A stretch of DNA of 36,624 nt from a virus, in IMG/VR virus record IMGVR_UViG_3300046028_003357, positions 1 through 36,624 of that record. One strand, 5' to 3'. The position numbers and the translations under genes are program-made. The notes under the pieces are model-generated. The model was not told where the DNA came from and searched no databases. It was given only the letters and a program-made list of their open reading frames with translations. Positions 1 to 7,330 of the stretch are shown here, in pieces (position 1 is the stretch's first letter; each line of letters opens with the position of its first letter).

Positions 1-903
1 AATGACGGTGGGTCGACCGGGCTGACTGGGTGCCTTGGCCAGTGGGCGGGTGGCAGATGGCTTGCCCTTGGCGGACTCCTGAGCCAGACGCAACTTGCGC
101 CCGGCAATGAAGTCACCGACCAGCACCTGGTACTCCGGCAATGAGGCAATCTGCGGCAGTTGCCGCAGGACGGCCTGCGCTTCGGTGTACTCGGCAGCCG
201 AACGGTCTTTCCACCATGGGTAGAGCTGTTCCGCGATGGGCTTGATCTGCTGGTAGTTCTGCAGGAAGCGGGCGCGATTGGGGATGTGCAGGTCGATGGC
301 GTCTTCGACACGCCGTTTGATCTGCTTCACGTCCTCCGCGCTGTACTCCTTGCCCTCTACTTCGCAGCCGTCGATGTTGTCCTCGCACCACCGTTTCAGA
401 TTCCGGGCCTTGCTCCACTCATCGTTGAGCTTCGACACTTCCCAGACATCGGCAAACGGGTCTGCAGCGGACTGCACCGCGGTAGGCCTTTCGATGGTCT
501 GCTCCAGCTTGGTCTTGGCGTCGTTGAGCTCCCGCTCGAGCGCCTCGGCCTTCTCCAGCGCCTCTTTCTTCTGGCGCGTGAGCTTGTCGATGCGTTTGCG
601 GTAGCCCAGCGATTCCTCGTCGCTGTTCTCTTCAGTCTCGGAAAGAACCTCCTGCTCAGGCAACTCGGCCTGCGCATCCGTTTGTTCTGCGGTCGGCTCC
701 GCATCCTCGGCCTGATCGTCCACTGAAGTGGCTTCCGGCTCCGGCGCTTGTTGCTCGACGGCTGATGCCTTGTCTTCCTCCCCGCTGAAGCGTGACTTCA
801 GTAGCTTGGCCAACGCCGATTCGTCGAACTGCATCGGGTTGATTGGGGGCTGTGCCGTGTTTTTAGACAGGGTCGCTTCCTGTGTATTCGTCGGGATGTC
901 CAT
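1..903 (-). CDS. Putative scaffolding protein (partial at window edge)
   Basis: The reading frame is open from the ATG at 903 to position 1, so the C-terminus lies outside the window. An in-frame ATG at 939 is also possible, but 903 has a weak AGGG upstream and 939 has no Shine-Dalgarno. The N-terminal third is rich in Glu, Asp, Ala and Gln. It is followed by a strongly charged heptad-like stretch around residues 110-150, predicted by eye to be a coiled coil, and then a more ordered part containing LYPWWKDRSAAEYTEAQ. An acidic N-terminus plus coiled coil, placed after terminase and portal and presumably before the capsid gene, fits a tailed-phage scaffolding protein. This is inferred from position and composition, not from a diagnostic motif. 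Confidence 0.6.
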   Translation of the reverse strand, partial: MDIPTNTQEATLSKNTAQPPINPMQFDESALAKLLKSRFSGEEDKASAVEQQAPEPEATSVDDQAEDAEPTAEQTDAQAELPEQEVLSETEENSDEESLGYRKRIDKLTRQKKEALEKAEALERELNDAKTKLEQTIERPTAVQSAADPFADVWEVSKLNDEWSKARNLKRWCEDNIDGCEVEGKEYSAEDVKQIKRRVEDAIDLHIPNRARFLQNYQQIKPIAEQLYPWWKDRSAAEYTEAQAVLRQLPQIASLPEYQVLVGDFIAGRKLRLAQESAKGKPSATRPLAKAPSQPGRPTVI

Positions 904-982
904 GCTTTTAGACCCTGCAAGCCGGGTATGCTGCACCATGGTTGTTTAAGGCCAACCAAGAAGCCGTTGTGTGAGTGAGAGC

Positions 983-1225
983 CTAGAATTGACCGGAAGT
1001 CAACTCCCTCCCGTTTCTTAACGCACTGATTTGTGCGATCAGATCCTTGATTGCGGCTGCCCGGCCTGCGTTATAGGCACGGTCCTCCGCAGAAAGTGAT
1101 GGGAGGAGGGCACTGTGCACCTCGTCCCGTAGCGTGTCTTCGATGACCTGGCCCATAGCCTTGAGCACCGGGTGCTCCTCGGACACTGACAGGGCCTCCG
1201 AGAGTTGTTCTTCGTTGAGTTTCAT
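983..1225 (-). CDS. Small conserved-position phage protein between portal and scaffold
   Basis: This encodes 80 residues starting MKLNEEQLSEALSVSEEH. The ATG overlaps the portal stop codon (ATGA, 1222-1225) and has GGAG close upstream, so translation is probably coupled to the portal. The protein is charged and probably helical, with a segment AEDRAYNAGRAAAIKDLI that resembles the tail of small proteins often found beside phage portals. There are no catalytic motifs, cysteines or membrane segments. It may help head assembly, but that rests only on location. The function is unknown. Confidence 0.75.
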   Translation of the reverse strand: MKLNEEQLSEALSVSEEHPVLKAMGQVIEDTLRDEVHSALLPSLSAEDRAYNAGRAAAIKDLIAQISALRNGRELTSGQF

Positions 1226-3309
1226 TGGACTCCAAGGCGGCCTGTGATGGCGTTCTGCTGCTGTTGCACCGAGAACTGCAGATTCTCAATGTACTTCTGC
1301 AGGTTCGCCTGGAAGAGCGGGTCCTGCTGCAGTTGGGCTTGGTATTTCGGGTTGGATTGCAGGACCTGCTGGCTGAACTGCAGGCGCATGGGTGCGGTGG
1401 GGTCGTTCTCCCGGAGCTGCGGCGGGTTGCCGAGGCTCATCAGCGCGATCTCGTCGTTGGTCTCGTTGAACATCTTCTGCGCGGCAGGCCCCTGCTGCAT
1501 CACCAGCTCGCTGGCCAGGGTCGGGTCGATGGCTCGGAGCGCAACACTGATCAGCTTGGCACGGTCGATGACGCCAGCCGTGTCGAGGGGGAGAACGAGG
1601 GTGGAGATGGCCTTGAGCTTCTCGGTCACCAGGTCGGTCGAGAGCTCGCGGATGTCGAACTTCAGCATCACGTCGAAGTCCTGCACGTCCTGCGGGAGCG
1701 GTGTGGCCGAGGCCGTGATGCGCTGGATCTCGGCGGGGCCGATGTACTGCAGCGTGAGTGCAAGGACCTGGCGGAAGGCCTCGGTCCAGCCATGCAGCCA
1801 GTTGTTAATCAGGCGCTGCTGGCGCATCTGGGTGATCACCGGCGGGACCTTCTCGGTCGGGCGGCCAAAGTAGCGGTCGGTCTGGGCCTCGATGGCCGCG
1901 ATCAGTTGGAAGGCAACGCTGGGCTCGCGGGCTGGCGGCTGCAGAAAGCCGATCTCGCCGCGGCGCAGGACAGGGATCTGGATGGCGGGGCCAATCTTCA
2001 GATTGCCGCCGCGGGTCTTCGGGACCTCGATGGGCGGCAGGGTGGCCAGGGACGTATAGTCGAAAATGGAGTCGCGCTGGGCCTTCACCTCGTGCTGCCA
2101 GGTCGAGCAAACCTCGGGCACGCCGCGGCTCTCGGTGATCTGCCGGTGGATCAGCTCGGAGCGCCAGACAACGAAGGGATACTGGCCGTGCGTGTAGTCC
2201 AAGAGGTCGAAGTAGCCCCACTTGTCGCCCACCTGGGGGCTGAAGACGGTGTAGAACACGCCCGGGATGCCGTCGGAGTCGATTGATTTCTGGTAGCTGT
2301 AGACCACTTCGATGAGGTTCTCGCGGTCGAGGATGCTGTTCTCGGCCAGGCCGACGGCAGCGTAGGTGTAGGCCGAGTAGTCGCTGAAGCGGCCCATCGT
2401 GTTGATGGCCTCTTGAGCCCACTCGGCGTCCCAGCCTTCGACCTCGACCTTGTTCAGGAGCTCGGCCTCGGTCATGTAAAACCGGCGGAAGACTACCCGG
2501 GCACTCTGGATGTCGGTGGTCTCGGGCGGGAACACCAGCTCGTCGTAGGGTGCCAGAGCTGCGACCATGGGCTTGTTGGTGACCATGGTCGGAATCGGGA
2601 AGTCGCACTCGCCCTCGGTGCGCAGGTCGCGGATGGCCTTGAGGGCACGGCGCTTGCGGAGGTTGGGGAAGGCCGAAAGGAGAAGTTCCGCGGACTGATC
2701 GTCGGCCTCGGGGTTTGCAATGAGGTTGGGCAGGTCGGCCAGGACAGAGTCTTGGGGAGACTGCGCGGCCAGTGCCATGATCTGGTCCATGGTCAGGTAT
2801 TGCTCCTTCTGACCCATCTCCTGCTGCCAGGTAACGTGCACGCCTGCCCAGCCGTAGGTCCAGAGGTACTGCGAGAGCAGCTCGACCTCGCGGGTCAGGT
2901 CGTTGTACATCCGGGCGTTGACCGTCCAATCCATCAGGTTGTGCGCGGTGACTGCCTGGTCGAGCTGGCTGATGTTGGTCGGCGAGACCCGGAGCATCGA
3001 TCGCCAGAAGGAGGTGCTGCAGAGGTCCACGAGGCCGTTGATCACCTCGTCGGCAAGCGGGATGCGGGTGTCGGAGGCGCCGTCCCAGGGGAATGCCGGC
3101 TTGTTGCGGTTGGCATCATTCCACTTCTTGCCGTCGTCGGTCTGACCAGGCCAGCGGCAGTAGCGCACATTCTCGGCATTCTCGACACGGGCGAAGACGC
3201 CGTAGTCGGTGGCCGAACGCCGCAGCTCCTCGGTCAGTGCGCTGACATTGGGCTCGTCGCCGACCCGTGCCATCACGTCGGTTGCCTGCTTGTAGGAATC
3301 TCCTTGCAT
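1222..3309 (-). CDS. Portal protein (head-tail connector)
   Basis: The predicted protein has 695 residues if translation starts at the ATG at 3309. An in-frame TTG at 3345 would add 12 residues inside the terminase gene and is less likely. Size, position directly after the large terminase, and sequence character (FPWDGASDTRIPLADE near residues 73-88, then long helical segments and a Gln-rich C-terminus) match the P22/podovirus-type portal family. The portal forms the dodecameric ring through which DNA is packaged and to which the tail attaches. The last 40 residues are Gln-rich, which is common in podoviral portals. The gene sits 11 bases after the terminase stop and overlaps the next gene by four bases. 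I am confident of the assignment but cannot name a subfamily. Confidence 0.9.
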   Translation of the reverse strand: MQGDSYKQATDVMARVGDEPNVSALTEELRRSATDYGVFARVENAENVRYCRWPGQTDDGKKWNDANRNKPAFPWDGASDTRIPLADEVINGLVDLCSTSFWRSMLRVSPTNISQLDQAVTAHNLMDWTVNARMYNDLTREVELLSQYLWTYGWAGVHVTWQQEMGQKEQYLTMDQIMALAAQSPQDSVLADLPNLIANPEADDQSAELLLSAFPNLRKRRALKAIRDLRTEGECDFPIPTMVTNKPMVAALAPYDELVFPPETTDIQSARVVFRRFYMTEAELLNKVEVEGWDAEWAQEAINTMGRFSDYSAYTYAAVGLAENSILDRENLIEVVYSYQKSIDSDGIPGVFYTVFSPQVGDKWGYFDLLDYTHGQYPFVVWRSELIHRQITESRGVPEVCSTWQHEVKAQRDSIFDYTSLATLPPIEVPKTRGGNLKIGPAIQIPVLRRGEIGFLQPPAREPSVAFQLIAAIEAQTDRYFGRPTEKVPPVITQMRQQRLINNWLHGWTEAFRQVLALTLQYIGPAEIQRITASATPLPQDVQDFDVMLKFDIRELSTDLVTEKLKAISTLVLPLDTAGVIDRAKLISVALRAIDPTLASELVMQQGPAAQKMFNETNDEIALMSLGNPPQLRENDPTAPMRLQFSQQVLQSNPKYQAQLQQDPLFQANLQKYIENLQFSVQQQQNAITGRLGVQ

Positions 3310-3320
3310 AGTGTCTTTTG

Positions 3321-5027
3321 TTAGTATCCACCGCCGCCGCGGCAATCAAAGCCCCCATGGCCTACGAACGCAAGACCGGAGACCAAGAGCATCCCCAAGC
3401 AGTCGATGGGGTCCTTGGTCGCACCCTTCTGCCCGTCGCGCCCGGTGTGCTCGGAGAGTGCGTAGGTAAGGTTGACGCAGTCGTCGGTAATGTAGAGCGA
3501 GGGCTCGTTGAGCGGGGTGAGCGGCTGGGTGGCATCGTAGGAGAGGAGGCTGTTGATGGCGCTGGTGCGCTGGTCGACGGGCACGCCGGGTGCCGGTACG
3601 AATGCCATGGGCTCGTCCTGGGGGTTGTCGGACTCGGCCAGGAGGTCGATCAGGGTTGTGCCGCCGGCCTCGGATAGTGCGGGCGAACCGCCGGCCTTGG
3701 GGTCGATCAGGCGCATCACGGGCTCGCCGTAACCGAGCTCGGCCTCAATGGTCCTGAATAGGTTACGGTACTCGGATATCGACCGCCCGGCATCCAAGGT
3801 CTGCGCAGGCCCGAGCTTGCCGTCGGGCTTCTCGGAGGGCAGTGCCCACTCGCCAAAGTTGGAGAAGTCCGGGAACTCGCGGACAACGATGCGCTTGCCG
3901 TCCTCATACACAAGGAGCCACAGGCAGAACCAATTGCGGGCGCCCGCAGGGTCGCACACCATGTACAGCGTGCCGCCCGGGGGCACCTTGGAGGCCGGGA
4001 TGCAGTGGATATCGGGGCGGAAACGGGCGAATGCCTTGCCGATGTTGTCACTGGCCCATCCGTAGGCCCGGGTCAGGATCTGGCCCATAGGCGAGGTGAC
4101 TAGCTTCGACTTCATCTCGTCGAAGGGGTTGTAGGGGTTGTCTTCCGAGAAGAAGAACACGGTGCGCCGGTTGGTCTGGGGCTGCACCATGGTGCGGGCG
4201 GCCTTGCCGAGGGGCCAGGTGGGGAGCGCTTGCTTGCCTTTGATGAGCTCGGCGTCGTGGAAAGCGGAGATTGAGGAGCCGGCGGTGAACTCCTTGTAGA
4301 CGCTGGCCACGCCCTCGAGGGGTGTCTGGGTGACCAGGAGCTTGCCGCGGCGGGTGATGAGGCGGTAGCGGAGTGTGTCCACCCAGGACTGCGGGACCAG
4401 CTCGTCGCACCAGATCAGGTCGGCCTCCCGGCCCTCGATGGTGTTCTCGCTCTGCGTGTAGTTCAGGAAGTCGCAGCGTGATCCGTTGGGTAGGATGAAT
4501 GAGCCGTCGGTGAAACCGTTCTTGCGGCTGTAGTTCAGGTAGTGGATGCGGCCCTTCTTGGTCGCCCGGAGGGCGACGGGTAGGTAATTGTAGATTGCGG
4601 GTTGCTGAACTGTGACCGAGGTGGCGTGGCTTGTGTGGCAGCAGAGGACGCTGGCGTTTTCCTTCTCGAGGAGGGTTTGCACCACGCGGCGTGCGGCCCA
4701 CAGGGTTTTGCCGGCGCGGTTGCCGCCAGAGATAAGGAGCTCCTGGGTGGCCTGAAACTCGGTGTTGGCGATCTCCCAGTGGTCCGGGATGTAGCCGTAG
4801 GTGTAGGGGTCGGCCTTCTCGAGGAGCACGAGCTGGGTGCGCTTCTGCTTGAGCTCAAGTGCGCGGGGGTGCGAGGCGTCGACCTTGGGGATGACGGGGT
4901 GCTGCGGTTGCTCGTTCCACCAGGTGTCGTTGCAGGCGTCGGAGCAGAAGCGCTTCTGATTGGAGCCGGTGCGGACCTTGATGATCTCGAAGGGCTTGGA
5001 GCAGGTGAGGCAGAGGGGTTGGCTCAT
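3321..5027 (-). CDS. Terminase large subunit (packaging ATPase/nuclease) with N-terminal zinc-binding motif
   Basis: The predicted protein has 568 residues. Visible ATPase motifs are Walker A GGNRAGKT (101-108), Walker B LIWCDE (204-209) and the coupling motif VTQTP (232-236). The C-terminal RNase H-like nuclease is marked by acidic positions in MVCDPAG (D359), RLIDPKAGG (D442) and KDPIDCLGM (D539/D542). Large terminases use ATP to pump DNA into the prohead and cut it. An unusual extra is the N-terminus, with Cys pairs CLTC (C6, C9) and CSDAC (C28, C32), which looks like a small zinc-binding module preceding the motor. The ATG at 5027 has no Shine-Dalgarno and is preceded by an AT-rich stretch and a TTATCA half-site. 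Confidence 0.95.
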   Translation of the reverse strand: MSQPLCLTCSKPFEIIKVRTGSNQKRFCSDACNDTWWNEQPQHPVIPKVDASHPRALELKQKRTQLVLLEKADPYTYGYIPDHWEIANTEFQATQELLISGGNRAGKTLWAARRVVQTLLEKENASVLCCHTSHATSVTVQQPAIYNYLPVALRATKKGRIHYLNYSRKNGFTDGSFILPNGSRCDFLNYTQSENTIEGREADLIWCDELVPQSWVDTLRYRLITRRGKLLVTQTPLEGVASVYKEFTAGSSISAFHDAELIKGKQALPTWPLGKAARTMVQPQTNRRTVFFFSEDNPYNPFDEMKSKLVTSPMGQILTRAYGWASDNIGKAFARFRPDIHCIPASKVPPGGTLYMVCDPAGARNWFCLWLLVYEDGKRIVVREFPDFSNFGEWALPSEKPDGKLGPAQTLDAGRSISEYRNLFRTIEAELGYGEPVMRLIDPKAGGSPALSEAGGTTLIDLLAESDNPQDEPMAFVPAPGVPVDQRTSAINSLLSYDATQPLTPLNEPSLYITDDCVNLTYALSEHTGRDGQKGATKDPIDCLGMLLVSGLAFVGHGGFDCRGGGGY

Positions 5028-5180
5028 TTATCAATATTTTTCGTTTTGGGAAACCCGTCGACTTTTACCGTTCCTGCGGATTGCCTGACCCCCTCCCCCG
5101 GGGGGTGGCCTGGGGATAGCTGGATCGGGCGGACGCCGGGGTGGTTATCAGGGCCTGATAATCTATTTTATCATACTCAG
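5028..5180 (-). promoter_or_regulatory. Largest gene gap: TTATCA half-site cluster and GC-rich inverted repeat
   Basis: This 153-base gap separates the LacI-type HTH gene from the large terminase. The hexamer TTATCA, or its complement TGATAA, occurs four times, at 5028-5033, 5145-5150, 5156-5161 and 5168-5173. The middle two form a perfect palindrome with 8-base arms around one base (5145-5161), and the 5156 and 5168 copies form a second inverted pair. Starts 11-12 bases apart are close to one DNA turn. A run of C then G around 5089-5105 includes CCCCCGGGGG. I see no clear promoter or U-tract. An operator array or a terminase recognition site are both possible. Confidence 0.5.
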
Positions 5181-5795
5181 TCAGTCGGTTACATCGGGCG
5201 TCTGCTCGTCGTTCACAGGCGTCACGTCGCGCTCTTTCAAGTCCTTCATCAGGTCGCGGTGGTTCACCGAGGCGGTCATGGCGAGGTGGATACTGGTGGG
5301 CTGGCCTTTGATATTGGCAAGCTTGTCGGTTAGCACCGCTACCGCTACGGGAAGGCTGCGGTCATCGATGAACGCCATTGATTCCTGGGCTAGTCGTTTC
5401 GTGCCTTTCCATATTGCGACCTCCAGAAATCCAGTAACATCCTTGCGCCAGTCATCCTCATTTTCGGGGTAGTCGTGCGGCACTTTGACTCCCCTAATGT
5501 ACTTAAACGCAGTCTGCTCACTCAATCCAGCATCCGCTGCAATCTTTGCAAGCGACTCATTCTTGATGATGCCATCGACAATTATGTCTGCCTTTTCTTG
5601 GTCCAGCTTGGAGTTTGAATGCTGGTTAGTCGGTGGCTTACTGTAGCCAACCTCCTCTGCAGCTTTTCTGATCTTATCCTTGAACTCCTTTGGAAGCCTT
5701 GGGTCATCACGTAGTGCCCACGCTACGCGGTTTCTGTCGGTCCCAGCCTTTGCAGCGACATCACTCAGTGATGCCCTGGTCTTCTTACCCGGCAT
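5181..5795 (-). CDS. LacI-type HTH DNA-binding protein in the small-terminase position
   Basis: This encodes 204 residues from the ATG at 5795; a TTG three codons upstream is the alternative start. Residues about 9-50 read like a LacI-family headpiece: SLSDVAAKAGTDRNRVAWAL followed by a hinge-like KAAEEVGYSKP. A second helix-turn-helix-like segment, SLAKIAADAGLSEQTAFKYI, follows near residues 79-100. There is no sugar-binding domain, so it is not a full LacI repressor. Position immediately upstream of the large terminase suggests the small terminase subunit, which recognises packaging sites with HTH domains. A repressor acting on the downstream TTATCA cluster is the alternative. It overlaps the preceding gene by 11 bases. 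Confidence 0.7.
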   Translation of the reverse strand: MPGKKTRASLSDVAAKAGTDRNRVAWALRDDPRLPKEFKDKIRKAAEEVGYSKPPTNQHSNSKLDQEKADIIVDGIIKNESLAKIAADAGLSEQTAFKYIRGVKVPHDYPENEDDWRKDVTGFLEVAIWKGTKRLAQESMAFIDDRSLPVAVAVLTDKLANIKGQPTSIHLAMTASVNHRDLMKDLKERDVTPVNDEQTPDVTD

Positions 5796-6603
5796 AAGGC
5801 GCAAAGCTAAAGGGGAACTCTCCCCAGTGGTTGAGCTGCTTCTTGGGCTTCATTGAGTAGTGATTTACTCCGGCCAGGGTCATCCTGACCGCGGCAGCGT
5901 AATCCTCACTGAGATACTCGAGTTTGCCCGGCATGGAATCCATGGCAATGGGCATCCACAGGGTCGGGAACCTGTCGACCCTCACATCGTCGCACCAGTC
6001 GATCCTGTACGGCATCTGCACTCCTGACCCTCCCAGCGCATCAAGTGTCGCCATAAGGCATTTACGGGGGATTGCGAGGCATCCTGAGGCGAACATCGTA
6101 ATGGGCACCAGCTCCGCTGCGCACTCTGCGTCATTGACCTGATGCTTCAGGGCCTGCAGGTGCTCGACCTTGGGTCGCAGGGCCGGCCTGGCGGGCAGTG
6201 AGCGGCATGAGTAGGGGATGCACACCGTTGCCTGGTGCTCATGGGCCAGCTCGGCCATGCGGATGATATCGGCGGCAGTGAACTCGATGTCGTGGTCGAG
6301 CTGCACCCACACATCCTTGCCTGAGTCGAGGAACCACTTGGTGGCGCGGCAGCGGGAGCGGCTGATCAGCGCATCCTCCCGGATGGTGCGCAGATCGGTC
6401 TGCCTGTCAGAACGGGCGAAGGTGGCCGTCAGGTCGATCCAAGACATCATACAGGCGGCACTAATGCCACCGTAGGCGTATAGCGAGACATGGATGGACG
6501 GCCTGGTGCCTGCCTGGGTTGTGCCTTGCACCTTGCTGGTCGGCTGCGGTGCGTAAATAAATGGATCTTCCATCTGTGGGGATTCTGCCTTGGTTGCGGT
6601 CAT
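5785..6603 (-). CDS. Glycosyltransferase-like protein (GT-A fold)
   Basis: The protein has 272 residues. The segment ISRSRCRATKWFLDSGKDVW followed by VQLDHDIEF carries a DxD-type motif (D103-H104-D105), the metal- and nucleotide-sugar-binding signature of GT-A glycosyltransferases. A later YLSEDYA (E233, D234) and the following histidine (H248) fit the acidic pocket and C-terminal metal ligand of that fold. The Arg-rich lead-in (R82, R84, R86) is typical of phage-encoded members that begin RxxxR before the DxD. It would transfer a sugar to DNA, a virion protein or a host glycan; the target cannot be read from sequence. Its ATG overlaps the preceding HTH gene stop (ATGA, 6600-6603). Confidence 0.7.
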   Translation of the reverse strand: MTATKAESPQMEDPFIYAPQPTSKVQGTTQAGTRPSIHVSLYAYGGISAACMMSWIDLTATFARSDRQTDLRTIREDALISRSRCRATKWFLDSGKDVWVQLDHDIEFTAADIIRMAELAHEHQATVCIPYSCRSLPARPALRPKVEHLQALKHQVNDAECAAELVPITMFASGCLAIPRKCLMATLDALGGSGVQMPYRIDWCDDVRVDRFPTLWMPIAMDSMPGKLEYLSEDYAAAVRMTLAGVNHYSMKPKKQLNHWGEFPFSFAPYAG

Positions 6604-6926
6604 GGTTCAATGTCCTTCCGTTGGCTTGCGAGAAAGAGTTCATGCCCCTTGCTGATCAGGTAGACGACGCTGCCTCGGGGCACTTGGCAGGCTGCTGCGA
6701 CGTCGTTTAATGAGAGGCCACGGTCCCGGAGGTCGTAGGCCTTGCGTGCCAGATCTGGCGTATGGCGCTGCTCGGTGACCTCGGGCTCATCATGCATCAC
6801 CGGGTCTGGCGTGCCGTCTTCCTTGAATGCCATGTTCTTGGGATACGATAGCCAGCCGCGCTGCACGCCTATTTTAACAAGGTGCGGTGCCTCCATCAAT
6901 AGTTTGGTTGTGTTTGTTACTGTCAT
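6600..6926 (-). CDS. Small HTH protein
   Basis: The protein has 108 residues. The C-terminal half, from about residue 56, reads as a homeodomain-like helix-turn-helix: DLARKAYDLRDRGLSLNDVA then AACQVPRGSVVYLISKGHEL. The N-terminal part (MEAPHLVKIGVQRGWLSYP) is not recognised. It begins at an ATG in four-base overlap with the zinc-finger gene and ends in overlap with the glycosyltransferase gene, so all three are probably co-translated. It may be a transcription regulator or a DNA-packaging accessory factor. No DNA site can be assigned. Confidence 0.65.
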   Translation of the reverse strand: MTVTNTTKLLMEAPHLVKIGVQRGWLSYPKNMAFKEDGTPDPVMHDEPEVTEQRHTPDLARKAYDLRDRGLSLNDVAAACQVPRGSVVYLISKGHELFLASQRKDIEP

Positions 6927-7330
6927 AACAATGATATGTCTAATGGTGTTGCGGGCAAGTGTTGCCTCCCCTTGCCGCTTCTATCTCCTATAAGCTGAAA
7001 AATGCGTTGCCTATGTTCCTTGCCACTGATGCCGGGGTGGATTACGCAACCAAACCTTCCGTCTGCCTGGATGACAAGGTGGTTGCGCTGCTTATCACCA
7101 CCTACCTCGGCACAGGCTGGGCATTGCCCGACCAATTTCGAGCCAATTTTACGTAGGCCTACCACTGTCAAGCGGTGTCTAGCGTTTTGGACGGGAGGGA
7201 CGGCATTTCCCAACTCCATTCCTACCTTGGAGCACCTTATACCCTCTTTTACACTCCATGCACCGAGTTGAGAAGTGCCGTCCCCCGTCCCAAACGCTTG
7301 ACTACGCTTGACCAATCCAGTGTTTTTCAT
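6923..7330 (-). CDS. CHC2-like zinc-finger protein, probable primase partner
   Basis: The protein has 135 residues. Residues about 68-98 hold GQCPACAEVGGDKQRNHL, then FGCVIHPG: a CxxC pair followed by C and H, spaced as in the CHC2 zinc-binding domain of DnaG-type primases and some phage primases. The start overlaps the stop of the primase-polymerase/helicase gene (7327-7330). An obvious reading is that the zinc module, often fused to the N-terminus of primases, is a separate polypeptide here, encoded just after the enzyme. No polymerase or TOPRIM motif is present. It probably helps template recognition during priming; this is inferred from neighbourhood and the four ligands. Confidence 0.65.
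   Translation of the reverse strand: MKNTGLVKRSQAFGTGDGTSQLGAWSVKEGIRCSKVGMELGNAVPPVQNARHRLTVVGLRKIGSKLVGQCPACAEVGGDKQRNHLVIQADGRFGCVIHPGISGKEHRQRIFQLIGDRSGKGRQHLPATPLDISLL

Noticed and set aside
1225-2286. Plus-strand frame of 353 codons opposite the portal
   Set aside because: It mirrors the portal codons, is rich in Leu/Gly/Asp from reversed codons, and shows no motif.
1805-2929. Second minus-strand frame of 374 codons inside the portal gene
   Set aside because: Unlike the methyltransferase overlap, it has no family-like motif, no ribosome-binding site and an Arg/Pro-rich shadow composition. This also shows that length alone is not evidence in this genome.
3310-3345. TTG start at 3345 for the portal
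   Set aside because: It would overlap the terminase gene by 25 bases and adds a basic peptide encoded by the terminase glycine codons; ATG at 3309 is simpler.
4048-4701. Alternative minus-strand frame in the large terminase gene
   Set aside because: Arg/Pro/His-rich shadow with no motif; the terminase frame has all catalytic signatures.
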